Source of the DNA: Candidatus Hydrogenedentota bacterium
GTDB lineage: Bacteria; Hydrogenedentota; Hydrogenedentia; Hydrogenedentales; SLHB01
Length of the DNA stretch: 50,489 bases
Direction: 5' to 3'
NCBI GenBank assembly: GCA_903925285.1
Contig: CAIYET010000230.1
Coordinates: 1-50,489, forward strand
Numbering within the stretch: position 1 is the stretch's first letter; each line of letters starts with the position of its first letter. Both the position numbers and the translations under genes were made by a program. Shown here piece by piece: positions 16,368-24,611 of this stretch. The notes below the pieces were generated by a model that worked only from the letters and a program-made list of their open reading frames with translations, made no database searches and was not told the origin of the DNA.

Positions 16368-17474
16368 TCAGTCGAGCAACTCGAAAAGGCGTTTGGGTTT
16401 CGGAACTTCGCCGTTTGCCACGGTTTCGTTCAAGATGGGCCTGTGGATTACCTGGATTGGGCCTGATCGTTCACCTTCGACCCACGCGGCCAATTGTTCG
16501 ATGCCTTCCGTTGCCGCTTCTCGAACGGGCAGCCAGACATGGGCGCTGGCTTCGTGGAGCACCGCCGCGTTGTCGGCATAGGTCCAGGCCACGATCTCGA
16601 AATCTTTGCCGGGAACGCGCCCCGCGCGTCGCGCACCCTCGCGCAGGCTTGTCGCATCTTCGGTTGCGCTCGAGTCGATGAGCGCGGTGACGGTTGGATC
16701 GGACAGAAGCCTGTATACCATGTCGGCGATGTTGCGCGCGCCGAAGGTTGCCGACCGGATGAGGTGTTCGTCCACGGCAATGCCGTCCTCTTCGAGCGCT
16801 TTTGTATACCCGCGCCGCCTCTCGACACCGGGCTGAAACTCGGCAAAAGCCTTTAGCATGGCGATCCGCCGGTGCCCTCGGTCGAGGAGAAACCGTGTGC
16901 TGATGCGCGCGCCCTCTTCGTAGTCGACGGTGGCGCAACTGCATTCGGGAAGACTGTCCAGGCGGCCCATCGCCATGTACGGCATGCCACTTCGATGAAT
17001 GCGTTCGAGAATGGTGTCGTTGTGCGACAACGGGCCGGCGATCACGCACGCTTTGAAGAGTTTCTCCCAAAAACCGCGGGCATAGTCCGTTTCGCGTCCC
17101 CCGAAATAGGGATTCATGTCGAAACAGAGATACTCGCCACGAATCCCGAAAGCCCGGTACAGTTCCGCAAACAACCACAGAAAGAATGCCTGGTTGACGG
17201 GCACTACATCGAGTGGCGCGGGAACGGTGAGGCCGATACAACCGCGCAGTTTGCCCCGAAGCCCGCGCGCGCCGATATGCGGATGGTAATCGACCGCCCG
17301 CATGATGGACAGGATACGTTCGCGGGTTTCGTCGCTCACACCGCTCTTTTCATTCAAGACCCGGCTGACCGTCTTGGCCGAGACACCCGCCTCCTTGGCC
17401 ACATCGTAGATGGTCCATGCTTCGCCCCCGGCCCGCAGGAATTGTTCGCGCCGTTTGTCCCCAATAACACTCAT
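16368..17474 (-). CDS. LacI-family transcriptional repressor
   Basis: 368 residues. The N-terminal LacI helix-turn-helix 'TIYDVAKEAGVSAKTVSRVLN' is followed by the hinge-helix region 'YHPHIGARGLRGK'. The rest is a periplasmic-binding-protein-like sensor with 'CIGLTVP', 'MPYMAMGRLDS', 'DYEEGARISTRFLLDRGHRRIAML' and 'DFEIVAWTYADNA'. The ligand is unknown, probably a sugar. ATG 17474 is preferred over GTG 17480 because GGAGG sits seven bases upstream. It is divergent from the pseudopilin gene; three look-alike palindromes in the shared region strongly suggest autoregulation plus control of that gene. Confidence 0.93.
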   Translation of the reverse strand: MSVIGDKRREQFLRAGGEAWTIYDVAKEAGVSAKTVSRVLNEKSGVSDETRERILSIMRAVDYHPHIGARGLRGKLRGCIGLTVPAPLDVVPVNQAFFLWLFAELYRAFGIRGEYLCFDMNPYFGGRETDYARGFWEKLFKACVIAGPLSHNDTILERIHRSGMPYMAMGRLDSLPECSCATVDYEEGARISTRFLLDRGHRRIAMLKAFAEFQPGVERRRGYTKALEEDGIAVDEHLIRSATFGARNIADMVYRLLSDPTVTALIDSSATEDATSLREGARRAGRVPGKDFEIVAWTYADNAAVLHEASAHVWLPVREAATEGIEQLAAWVEGERSGPIQVIHRPILNETVANGEVPKPKRLFELLD

Positions 17475-17555
17475 CCACACGCCTCCATTTCAAACCTACT
17501 CGGCCACTATACACGGCTCGACGGCTCGATTCAGATTGTCTCGAAGCACGCCGAA

Positions 17556-17611
17556 CGTCACCGGTTACCAAACGCGATAGAAGTATACTCGAAGGAACAT
17601 AAATCTGTCAA
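17556..17611 (-). promoter_or_regulatory. Promoter and operator of the LacI-family gene
   Basis: On the minus strand: TTGACA (17611-17606), 18-base spacer, TATACT (17587-17582). The expected start is near 17575, followed at 17568-17557 by GTAACCGGTGAC, one mismatch from the perfect operator at 17712. This geometry fits repression by the gene's own product. Confidence 0.75.
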
Positions 17612-17676
17612 CAATGCGAGAATGCTGCTGATTACGAGACTATTCGCATCTTCTTGAAAAAAAACAATAAAACCTC

Positions 17677-17724
17677 TTGACAAACAGGGCGCGGGGTGAT
17701 ACACTAATTGCGTCACCGGTGACG
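17677..17724 (+). promoter_or_regulatory. Distal pseudopilin promoter with perfect LacI-type operator
   Basis: TTGACA (17677-17682), 17-base spacer, TACACT (17700-17705). The perfect 14-bp palindrome CGTCACCGGTGACG (17711-17724) lies on the expected start point. The central CG is typical of LacI-family sites. This is the strongest of the three sites. Confidence 0.78.
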
Positions 17725-17795
17725 TATCACCGTGTCGCGTGGTCTTGGCAACGGTTTCCAGCGCTCGGTTCACAGTTCAAGCGTGAAAGGCACAC

Positions 17796-17843
17796 TTGAA
17801 AAAACGGGCGGCATCTGGTAAACTTAACATGGTAATCGGTTAC
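17796..17843 (+). promoter_or_regulatory. Proximal pseudopilin promoter with second LacI-type operator
   Basis: TTGAAA (17796-17801), 17-base spacer, TAAACT (17819-17824). GTAATCGGTTAC at 17832-17843 again sits at the expected start point. It differs from a perfect palindrome at one symmetric pair of positions. The distal and proximal promoters are about 119 bp apart. Confidence 0.65.
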
Positions 17844-17898
17844 TATCCCGGCGCATGTGGCGTTGGGAATGGATGAGAACCGAACAAGGAGAAATCAT

Positions 17899-18936
17899 AT
17901 GCGTAAGAAAGGCTTTACACTCATCGAATTGTTGGTCGTGATCGCCATCATCGGCATCTTGGCGGCAATTCTCCTACCTGCTCTTGCAAGGGCGCGCGAA
18001 TCGGCACGGCGTTCGAGCTGTGCGAACAACCTCAAACAGTTCGGGATTGTATTCAAGATGTACGCCAACGAGGCCGGCGGAAAGTTACCGCCCATGCAAA
18101 TGCTCGGCCCGCCGCCAGACTACAAAGTGAAAGCGGCGGCAGGTCCCGAGTGCCGGGCGATCTTCCCCGAATACCTGTCCGATGTGAACATCGTCGTCTG
18201 TCCGTCGGATTCAGGGGCCACCTTATTGCGCACCAAGTTGTGGGGACTGGACAAGGCGCCGTCGGATCCCCAGTACAATAAGCCCCAGTTGATAAACGAT
18301 CCGGCCCTCATCATGCAAAGCTACGCTTACCTGGGTTGGGCTTTCGACAACATGAGGAAAACCGACGTCATGGGAGCATTCCTTGGACTTGCGGCTTTGG
18401 GCCTTGAGACTCCGACGGGGGGGGCCTGTCCACTGTGGACACCGATACAAATAGGCGCTACACTTGACGGCATTGCCACTGAGAATATAGCGGCAATTGC
18501 GGCGATTGCCGCGGGCGGCACAGCCGTCGGTTTTGCGGGGCAGGATCTGATCGACACCGATGCGAAATTGCAGCAGCAGTGGGTCGATGTAGGCGCCGGT
18601 AACGGCGGCGGCCATTACATCTACCGTCTGCGCGAAGGCGTCGAGCGGTTTCTCGTAACCGACATCAACAATCCCGCCGCGACGGCCATGGCGCAGAGCA
18701 AGCTGTTTATTATGTTCGACTTGGTCGGCACGGGCGGCAGTGTGGCTCTATTCAATCATATTCCGGGTGGCTGCAACGTGTTGTACTTGGATGGCCACGT
18801 TGAATTCGTCAAGTACGTCGCCGTCGATGTGTGCGGGTTACCCGACGGGCTCGCTGTTGAGAACGCGATGTCTGGCTGCACGGATCCAGTGCTGCCGACA
18901 TTGGCGACCCTGCTCGGCGCATTTAATACAGACTGA
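17899..18936 (+). CDS. Pseudopilin-like secreted protein (prepilin N-terminus, 'H-X9-DG'-type)
   Basis: 345 residues from ATG 17899, with AAGGAG seven bases upstream. The N-terminus is a classic class III prepilin signal, '[21 protein letters not shown]', cleaved between Gly and Phe by prepilin peptidase. A long helix '[19 protein letters not shown]' (~40-58) follows, then a large globular domain. Near the C-terminus '[22 protein letters not shown]' (in parts: [20 protein letters not shown]) is the motif of the planctomycete/Lentisphaerae H-X9-DG prepilin family, often linked to the DUF1559 type. It is exported through a type II secretion/type IV pilus-like system whose genes are not here. 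Control by the neighbouring LacI protein is very likely. Confidence 0.9.
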   Translation: MRKKGFTLIELLVVIAIIGILAAILLPALARARESARRSSCANNLKQFGIVFKMYANEAGGKLPPMQMLGPPPDYKVKAAAGPECRAIFPEYLSDVNIVVCPSDSGATLLRTKLWGLDKAPSDPQYNKPQLINDPALIMQSYAYLGWAFDNMRKTDVMGAFLGLAALGLETPTGGACPLWTPIQIGATLDGIATENIAAIAAIAAGGTAVGFAGQDLIDTDAKLQQQWVDVGAGNGGGHYIYRLREGVERFLVTDINNPAATAMAQSKLFIMFDLVGTGGSVALFNHIPGGCNVLYLDGHVEFVKYVAVDVCGLPDGLAVENAMSGCTDPVLPTLATLLGAFNTD

Positions 18937-19010
18937 GCGCATACAACGCGACGTTGATTGGCGCGATCCTGAACCATTAACGACGCGGGCAGGAAAGAGA
19001 CTTGAGGTTG

Positions 19011-19048
19011 GATGCATGGCCGGTTCGTCGGCCATGCATCTTCTTTTT
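19011..19048 (+). terminator. Intrinsic terminator of the pseudopilin gene
   Basis: A perfect 12-bp stem GATGCATGGCCG / CGGCCATGCATC with a 6-base loop is followed by TTCTTTTT. It lies 75 bases after the stop. The rest of the 262-base gap to the next gene (minus-strand stop at 19199) shows nothing I can name. Confidence 0.9.
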
Positions 19049-19198
19049 CGAGGGGCATCCCACTCTTAAGGGCACGGTGTTTTCCAGCATATCTGGTTCG
19101 CCACGGTATCGGGCTCCCACTATTGGAGTCCGTGAATACCTCATAATAGACGCTGTTCAGATTGTTCTATTCGGGTTTTGTGTTTCTGGTAGCGCGTT

Positions 19199-20875
19199 CT
19201 ATTTCGCTACGTTCAGCGCGCGGCTGACGATTTCGGGCGGCAAAGTTATGTTGGCTTGGCGGCATGCGGCGACTTCGGATTTGGCGTCCGTAAATCGGCC
19301 TGCGTCGCAAAGCATTTGGATGTACTGCTGCCGGATAACGGGCTGTTGTGGATTGATTTGTATGGCCGTTTTGTAGGCGGCTACGGCGCCGTCGATATCG
19401 CCTTTGCGGGCGAGGACTTCGCCGAGGCTGGCGGGCTTTGTTGGATCGGTGGGATCGATTTCGGCGGCCTTGCGGTACGCCGCGACGGCGCCATCCCAAT
19501 CGTTTTTCGCGAACAGCGCGCGGCCGAGCATAAACCATGGACGTGCTTGGCCCGGATAGCGTTCCGTGAAGGACCGCCATTCGTCGATACGCGCATCGGG
19601 GGCGCCGCGACAGCGAAGAATATCGTCCAACTTCTCATACGGCAGGAAACACGAAGAGTCCGCCGCGATCCATTTGCGGTATCGCGCAACGGCCGCTTCG
19701 TCGTCGTTGGCCGTTTGATGCGGGACACCGGTATTCGGTGGACGGCGCGTCTGGTCCGATAGCGCGCCGCGCTCGAAGAGCTTCTTCAGTTCAGCCGCGA
19801 GGTAGTCCGCAACGACACGATTGCCTTCCGCGTTGAGGTGAATATCGTCCAGGAAGATGCGGTCCGAATTCGCGCTCAACAGGTCGCGCAGGCCGATTGC
19901 CGGGGCATGGGCGACATGCGCCGCCTCGGTTACCAGCGCCGCGTATGGCGGGTGCCCCAATTCTTCTCCGAACACCTCGGGCAGGGAAGGCCACCCCAGA
20001 TATACGATGACCACGCCCCGCGTGGCGCACACGCGCTGCATTTCGACCAGACAATCGACCATTTCTCCGGGGCGCAGGCGGGTCTTGCGCGGGCTATAGA
20101 GCGGCGTACGGTCGAGATGCGCGCCGCGTACCGCGTCCTTCAGGAGGGTCGTTAGTCCGAAAGGTGACGCCTTTGGATTTTCCCAATCGCAATCGCCGAT
20201 GCCCGGTGTGGGGATCTCGACCGCGTCGTTGTAGGCGAAACATACCAGCACCATGTCGGGTTCGAGATCGAGTCCGCGGACGCGCAGGTATTGCAGGCCC
20301 TGAAACGTACTGTAGCCCGGCACGCCCGCGTTGACGACGTCCACCGCGTCGGCCTGGTCGCGGTCGAATGCCGCTTGCAGATACACCGGATACGTGTCCG
20401 TATCCCCCACGCCGAGTCCGTACGTACGCGAATCGCCGAGGACGAGGATACGGTAACGTCCCGCTTTCGGAGCGACCGGCACGCCGCGCAACCCATGTTC
20501 GTTGGTCGACGAGGTCCACTGCTGCATGACGCCCTTGAATGGATAGGCCTGCGGGATGTCTTTGAGATTGGGCTTTAACGCCCACATAAGGTCCGGGTCG
20601 TACTGCTGGCACCGCGTCCAGTTGAGATGGACCGACGATACGAGCATGGTACGCTCTTTACGGCTCGCCATATAGCGCCCGGCGCCTTCGAGAACGCCCA
20701 CGGCCAGCGCCAGCGAGATCGACAACAGGAGCGCGGTCTTCCATCGGCTTAAGGATGAACGAGGAAGGAGGAAGGATGAAAAAGGGGGTTTGTGGTTTGG
20801 GGTTTGGGGTTTGGGGTCCTCAAAACCAAAACCCCCTACAGTTCGTTTGAGGCTGTGTGTTTTTTCATCCTCCAT
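19199..20875 (-). CDS. Membrane-anchored SGNH hydrolase with C-terminal TPR repeats
   Basis: 558 residues. Residues ~45-66 form one membrane helix ('ALLLSISLALAVGVLEG'). SGNH blocks follow: 'ILVLGDSRTYGLGV' (block I, Ser nucleophile), 'DVVNAGVPGYST' (block II Gly), 'LVCFAYNDAVE' (block III Asn), and 'DDIHLNAEGNRVVADYL' (block V Asp-His). After ~390 come at least two TPR-like repeats ('PWFMLGRALFAKNDWDGAVAAYRKAAEIDP', in parts). SGNH proteins of this build usually add or remove acyl groups on surface glycans. The N-terminal ~40 residues are encoded by repeat DNA ('EDPKPQTPNHKPP'). It is the last gene of a four-gene minus-strand operon. Confidence 0.82.
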   Translation of the reverse strand: MEDEKTHSLKRTVGGFGFEDPKPQTPNHKPPFSSFLLPRSSLSRWKTALLLSISLALAVGVLEGAGRYMASRKERTMLVSSVHLNWTRCQQYDPDLMWALKPNLKDIPQAYPFKGVMQQWTSSTNEHGLRGVPVAPKAGRYRILVLGDSRTYGLGVGDTDTYPVYLQAAFDRDQADAVDVVNAGVPGYSTFQGLQYLRVRGLDLEPDMVLVCFAYNDAVEIPTPGIGDCDWENPKASPFGLTTLLKDAVRGAHLDRTPLYSPRKTRLRPGEMVDCLVEMQRVCATRGVVIVYLGWPSLPEVFGEELGHPPYAALVTEAAHVAHAPAIGLRDLLSANSDRIFLDDIHLNAEGNRVVADYLAAELKKLFERGALSDQTRRPPNTGVPHQTANDDEAAVARYRKWIAADSSCFLPYEKLDDILRCRGAPDARIDEWRSFTERYPGQARPWFMLGRALFAKNDWDGAVAAYRKAAEIDPTDPTKPASLGEVLARKGDIDGAVAAYKTAIQINPQQPVIRQQYIQMLCDAGRFTDAKSEVAACRQANITLPPEIVSRALNVAK

Positions 20876-20889
20876 CCTTCATCCTTCCT
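20754..20889 (-). repeat. Nested repeat arrays at the start of the SGNH-TPR gene
   Basis: Outer pair: GAAGGAT-type units at about 20860-20889 (minus-strand sense) with complementary units at 20754-20782. Inner part: GGGG tracts at 20784, 20799, 20806 and 20813 on the plus strand, facing a C-run near 20832. On the mRNA this folds as nested stems and includes the start codon region. The inner GGGGTTT unit is the same heptamer as at 12032-12116. Confidence 0.8.
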
Positions 20890-20891
20890 AC

Positions 20892-21854
20892 TTACTTCTC
20901 TGAGCGTTCCAGCATCTCGCGCACGATGTAGGCGGGATCCTTTTGAAGGTTGATGAAGCAGCGAATCGTGAACTCGCCGATGAGCGACAGCACCGCGAGC
21001 AAGAGCAATAGTACGAACGCAAGCGCGTTGAGGATCAGGCCATTGCTGACTTGATCGAGCACACGGAACGCGATGAAAGGTCCTGCGAAGATCCGCACGA
21101 GAAACAAGATGCTGGTAGCCACGCAAGCCACCGCGAGCCATTGAAAGGGCCGTTGCGACATCTTGACTACGTTGTCCATGTTATAGGTCCACAGCTTGTG
21201 AAACGTCCATCCCGACGCGCCATACTTGCGCGGACAATGTGTGACCGCCACTTCCTTGCAGCGTTGCGCCTTGGCGATCAGGTCCACGTTGCTGAACACG
21301 TGGAACGGGCCGTAGTCGAACGCGCGCACGAGTTTGGCATTGTATATCTTGAACGTGCACCCAAAATCGCGGAACGCGCTTTGCGACGCGCGCCGCATGA
21401 TCATGTTCGCCAGTTTCGAGGGCACAATACGCCAGAACGAGTCCTTGCGGTTCGCGCGATAGCCGCTCACCACATCGTAACCGTTGTCGTATTCGGCCAC
21501 GAGGCGCGGCAAGTCGGCGGGATCCAATTGCAGGTCGCTGTCCATCAACACGAAGGCTTTGCCACGCGCGACGGTCATCGCTGCGGTAATCGCGGCCTGT
21601 TGCCCCGCGTTCTTGAACAAGTCCATCACGATGCGCACATGCGGGTCGCGCGCGAAGATGGCCTTCAGTTTCTCGAAGGTCGCATCCGTGCTGCCGTCGT
21701 TTACCATGACGATCTCGTACGAGCGCCCCATGGATTCGAGCGCCGCCGAGAGCCGCGCATGAAACTCGTCGATACCGTCCTGCTCGAAATGACACGTGAT
21801 GAGTACCGAAATATCGGGCGTCGTCTCCCCCACACCGCGATCATCCTGCATCAT
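20892..21854 (-). CDS. Family 2 glycosyltransferase, DPM1/ArnC-like, with two membrane helices
   Basis: 320 residues. The N-terminal GT-A domain has 'SVLITCHFEQDGIDEF', 'EIVMVNDGSTDATFE' and the metal-binding DxD motif in 'LMDSDLQLDP' (~108). It matches polyprenyl-phosphate sugar transferases such as DPM1 and ArnC. Two hydrophobic helices follow near 239-259 and 272-300. It likely charges undecaprenyl phosphate with a sugar for later transfer outside the membrane. The gene ends 16 bases before the SGNH-TPR start. ATG 21854 is used. Confidence 0.88.
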   Translation of the reverse strand: MMQDDRGVGETTPDISVLITCHFEQDGIDEFHARLSAALESMGRSYEIVMVNDGSTDATFEKLKAIFARDPHVRIVMDLFKNAGQQAAITAAMTVARGKAFVLMDSDLQLDPADLPRLVAEYDNGYDVVSGYRANRKDSFWRIVPSKLANMIMRRASQSAFRDFGCTFKIYNAKLVRAFDYGPFHVFSNVDLIAKAQRCKEVAVTHCPRKYGASGWTFHKLWTYNMDNVVKMSQRPFQWLAVACVATSILFLVRIFAGPFIAFRVLDQVSNGLILNALAFVLLLLLAVLSLIGEFTIRCFINLQKDPAYIVREMLERSEK

Positions 21855-21947
21855 GACCTGCTCCCAAATCGATTAGGCTCCGTTGGCATTATGGCATACG
21901 TAGTCCATGCCATGGCAAGCGCCACGACTCAACTGCCGAATTTGGAT

Positions 21948-23177
21948 TTACCGTCCTTCCTCGACGATTTTCCGAATCGTAGGCGTCAACAGGTCGGCCA
22001 TCAGTTTGTGTCCATTCGGCGTCGGGTGACAGTCCATAGGGAAGAAAAGGTCTGGTTCGTCTTTGTGCGCGCGAAACTCGTCCGTAATGGATAGGAACGG
22101 CACGCCGGTACGTTCGCACACGATACGAATCGCCTTGTCGGGCACGAACGTCGATAGAAATCCCGGCTCGACCCGAAAACCGACTCTTCGATAGTTATCC
22201 ATCGCGTACATGTTCACGAAGCAGCCCATGGGAATCGACACGACTAGCACGCGCGTGTGGTACGCCTTCGCGACACGCTCGATGCGCTGCATGAAGCCCG
22301 TCGTCTTGTCCACGGCGCGTACGAAGAAGTATGGATCGTTGTCTCGCGAATTGTTCACGAGGTAGTCCGCGCTACGGACGGTCGTACTGATCAATGCCGG
22401 GTTGAGATTGCCTGTCTCGAAGGCTTGACGTACCTTAACGTCGATTTGCGCGTATCGCGCTTGTTCTTCGGGCGTAAACGATTTTAAGACGGATTGCGCA
22501 CTTTCCGCCTGACTCTTGATGCCATCGGCGGCCGATACGATCATGGGCGGATGGACGGGCCGCTTCTCCGTGCGCGCACCAAGCGTGCCCTCGCGGTTGC
22601 GGATCCATTGCACGAAATTTGGCCAGACGTCCTCGACCTTCGTCAGCAGCCACGGGGGAGCGGGCGCCGCCTTGTCGTCCGCCGAGGCGAGGTCGTCGGC
22701 CTGCAACATGCCAACGATGATCAAATCGGGCCGCAGCAACGGAATCGCCCGTTCCGCCAGTTCCGCGTAGAACGGCGTCCCCGTGCCCGGCTTGCCGAGA
22801 TTGATGGTCTCGACGTTAAGTCCCGCCTGGCGAAGGTTTGAATCGAGTTGCTTGATCCACGTGTCTTGCAGATTGACGCCCTGCCCATAGGTGAAGGAAT
22901 CCCCGATAGCGGCGATGCGATAGACGCCCGGCGTGAGGCTCGCGAATTCTTTGTCGCGATAGCCGAGCGAATTCACGTCGACGCTATACGTGAACTCGGT
23001 CGTCGCATATTCCATATGCGAGCCGGGCGGAAAGATAAGTTCCAACGCGCCCGGCGCCGCCTTGTTCGGCAAGAGGCGGCCCGCCATGCGATCCGCAGCC
23101 AAACTCGTGGCGAAAACGACGAGCAGCGCGACAACCGCCAGCGCCACGTTCAATCCCCATCGCTTGACCCGACTCAC
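21948..23177 (-). CDS. Membrane-anchored SGNH-fold protein (AlgJ/acyltransferase-like)
   Basis: About 409 residues. A single N-terminal helix ('LNVALAVVALLVVFATSLAA') anchors an extracytoplasmic SGNH domain: 'IAAIGDSFTYGQGV' (block I), 'INLGKPGTGTPF' (block II), 'LIIVGMLQADDL' (block III), and C-terminal 'MDCHPTPNGHKLMADLL' (block V Asp/His). In block III the usual Asn appears as Gln or is absent, so activity may differ. The frame runs open to 23798, but only as a shadow of the upstream gene. The start chosen is GTG 23177, with GAGGGG seven bases upstream and 11 bases after the previous stop; ATG 23213 overlaps that gene and has no better RBS. Confidence 0.78.
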   Translation of the reverse strand: MSRVKRWGLNVALAVVALLVVFATSLAADRMAGRLLPNKAAPGALELIFPPGSHMEYATTEFTYSVDVNSLGYRDKEFASLTPGVYRIAAIGDSFTYGQGVNLQDTWIKQLDSNLRQAGLNVETINLGKPGTGTPFYAELAERAIPLLRPDLIIVGMLQADDLASADDKAAPAPPWLLTKVEDVWPNFVQWIRNREGTLGARTEKRPVHPPMIVSAADGIKSQAESAQSVLKSFTPEEQARYAQIDVKVRQAFETGNLNPALISTTVRSADYLVNNSRDNDPYFFVRAVDKTTGFMQRIERVAKAYHTRVLVVSIPMGCFVNMYAMDNYRRVGFRVEPGFLSTFVPDKAIRIVCERTGVPFLSITDEFRAHKDEPDLFFPMDCHPTPNGHKLMADLLTPTIRKIVEEGR

Positions 23178-23188
23178 GACCGCCCCTC

Positions 23189-24487
23189 CTACCGTCGCCA
23201 ATCGAGGAGGCATTCGATGGCGTCCGGAGCGAACACGGGAATGCCCAACGCGTCGTGGACCCGCTTGCGTTCCGCGAACGAGTCGTCGATGAAGATGGCC
23301 TTGGACCCGGCGATATGCACGCTCTTGCACGCGAGCGCATCCACGGCAACGACGCTGTCGAACAGGCCTTCGAGACGATGCCGACGCAACGTCTCGCCGA
23401 GATCGCCCGCGTGGCGCGAGACGACATGTACGCCAATCCCGCGATTGCGGCATTGAAAAATGAACGCCACCAGCAAGGAATTCACTCCGCCTTCGACGAT
23501 AAGCGTGTCGTCGAGATCGATGTAAACATCGGAGTAGTCGAACGCGTTCGCAAACCGGTTGCACAACGCACGATCCATTTCCAACGGAAATGCGCCGGGT
23601 TCGATGGCGATGTCCATACCCAGCCGGTCGTATACACTCAGCAGCGGCAAGTTCACGCCGAGATTCCGGTACAGACCCATTCCGCCGCTCACGCGTGGCG
23701 CCGCTTCGAGCAAAACCAGCTCCCCGTCCGCCGCCCGTTTTACCTGGAAAAACCAGGCCCCGCGAAACGCCAGCGTCTCGTGGATATGCCGTGCCCACGT
23801 CTCGAACACCACATCGCGAACGGGCCGCGTATGCGCGCTAATCCCGTCTAGCGTGCGCACGCGTTCGCGCGCCCCAACAAAGCGTAGCGCGCCGTGGCGA
23901 TCCGTGAAGCAATCGACCGTATACTCGTCTCCCGGCAGATATTCGAGTACGAGCACCGACGCGTCGCCAAGAATTGCCGCCGCCAGTTCGTCCCGCGAAC
24001 GAACGGCAAACGCGCCGCGTGAGCCTTGGCCGACATTGGGTTTCACGAATGCAGGGAACGGGATTTCCGGATCGTCGTGTTCCCAGACGATGGGCGTCCG
24101 CACCACTCCGTACAGCCGCTCGTAGGTAGCGCGTTTCCTGCGGCAAATGGTGCATGTCGCGCGCGGCGAACCGATGACCGGACACGCCAGTTCGGCTTCG
24201 GCCTCGGCCAGCCTCAGTACGACGCTGTCGTGCGCGGGATAGACGAGGCCGATACGTTGGTCTTCGATGACGCGATTGAGCGACGCGATGAAATCGGGCG
24301 CGTCGACATACGGCAAGCCGTCCACATAGTCGCGAAAAACGAGCCGACCGTGATTCGATACAACGCTCGAAGCCCCCACGAGCGAGACGTGCACGCAATA
24401 ACACAGCGCGCGATGGATCTCGAGTCCAATTTCGGATCCGCACGGAAAAACAAGTACCCGCGTCTTGTCGCGCGCGACTTCGCTCAC
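23189..24487 (-). CDS. ATP-grasp domain fused to a HAD-like domain
   Basis: 432 residues. Residues ~10-310 are an ATP-grasp carbon-amine/acid ligase-like domain of the PylC/carbamoyl-phosphate type: N-terminal Rossmann-like 'VLVFPCGSEIGLEIHRAL', 'PAFVKPNVGQGSRGAF' (nucleotide lysine and Gly-rich loop), 'VLEYLPGDEYTVDCF' and 'LLEAAPRVSGGMGLY' (metal ligands). From ~318 a HAD-like domain begins with 'DVYIDLDDTLIVEG' (DxDxT motif I) and ends 'AIFIDDSFAERKRV' (motif IV). Bacterial GTG start with GAGGG seven bases upstream. It heads the operon of SGNH, glycosyltransferase and SGNH-TPR genes. Substrate unknown; an amide- or ester-forming step on a sugar or amino acid precursor fits. Confidence 0.82.
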   Translation of the reverse strand: MSEVARDKTRVLVFPCGSEIGLEIHRALCYCVHVSLVGASSVVSNHGRLVFRDYVDGLPYVDAPDFIASLNRVIEDQRIGLVYPAHDSVVLRLAEAEAELACPVIGSPRATCTICRRKRATYERLYGVVRTPIVWEHDDPEIPFPAFVKPNVGQGSRGAFAVRSRDELAAAILGDASVLVLEYLPGDEYTVDCFTDRHGALRFVGARERVRTLDGISAHTRPVRDVVFETWARHIHETLAFRGAWFFQVKRAADGELVLLEAAPRVSGGMGLYRNLGVNLPLLSVYDRLGMDIAIEPGAFPLEMDRALCNRFANAFDYSDVYIDLDDTLIVEGGVNSLLVAFIFQCRNRGIGVHVVSRHAGDLGETLRRHRLEGLFDSVVAVDALACKSVHIAGSKAIFIDDSFAERKRVHDALGIPVFAPDAIECLLDWRR

Positions 24488-24611
24488 AAAATTTCCCTCT
24501 CTCGAACCACAAGCATTCTACGGCATCAACGCCGCCCAATGCGACTACCTTGCACCATTATTTCGGATCTGATAGACCTTTACCATATGCACTGCAACGG
24601 GAGAAATGCGT

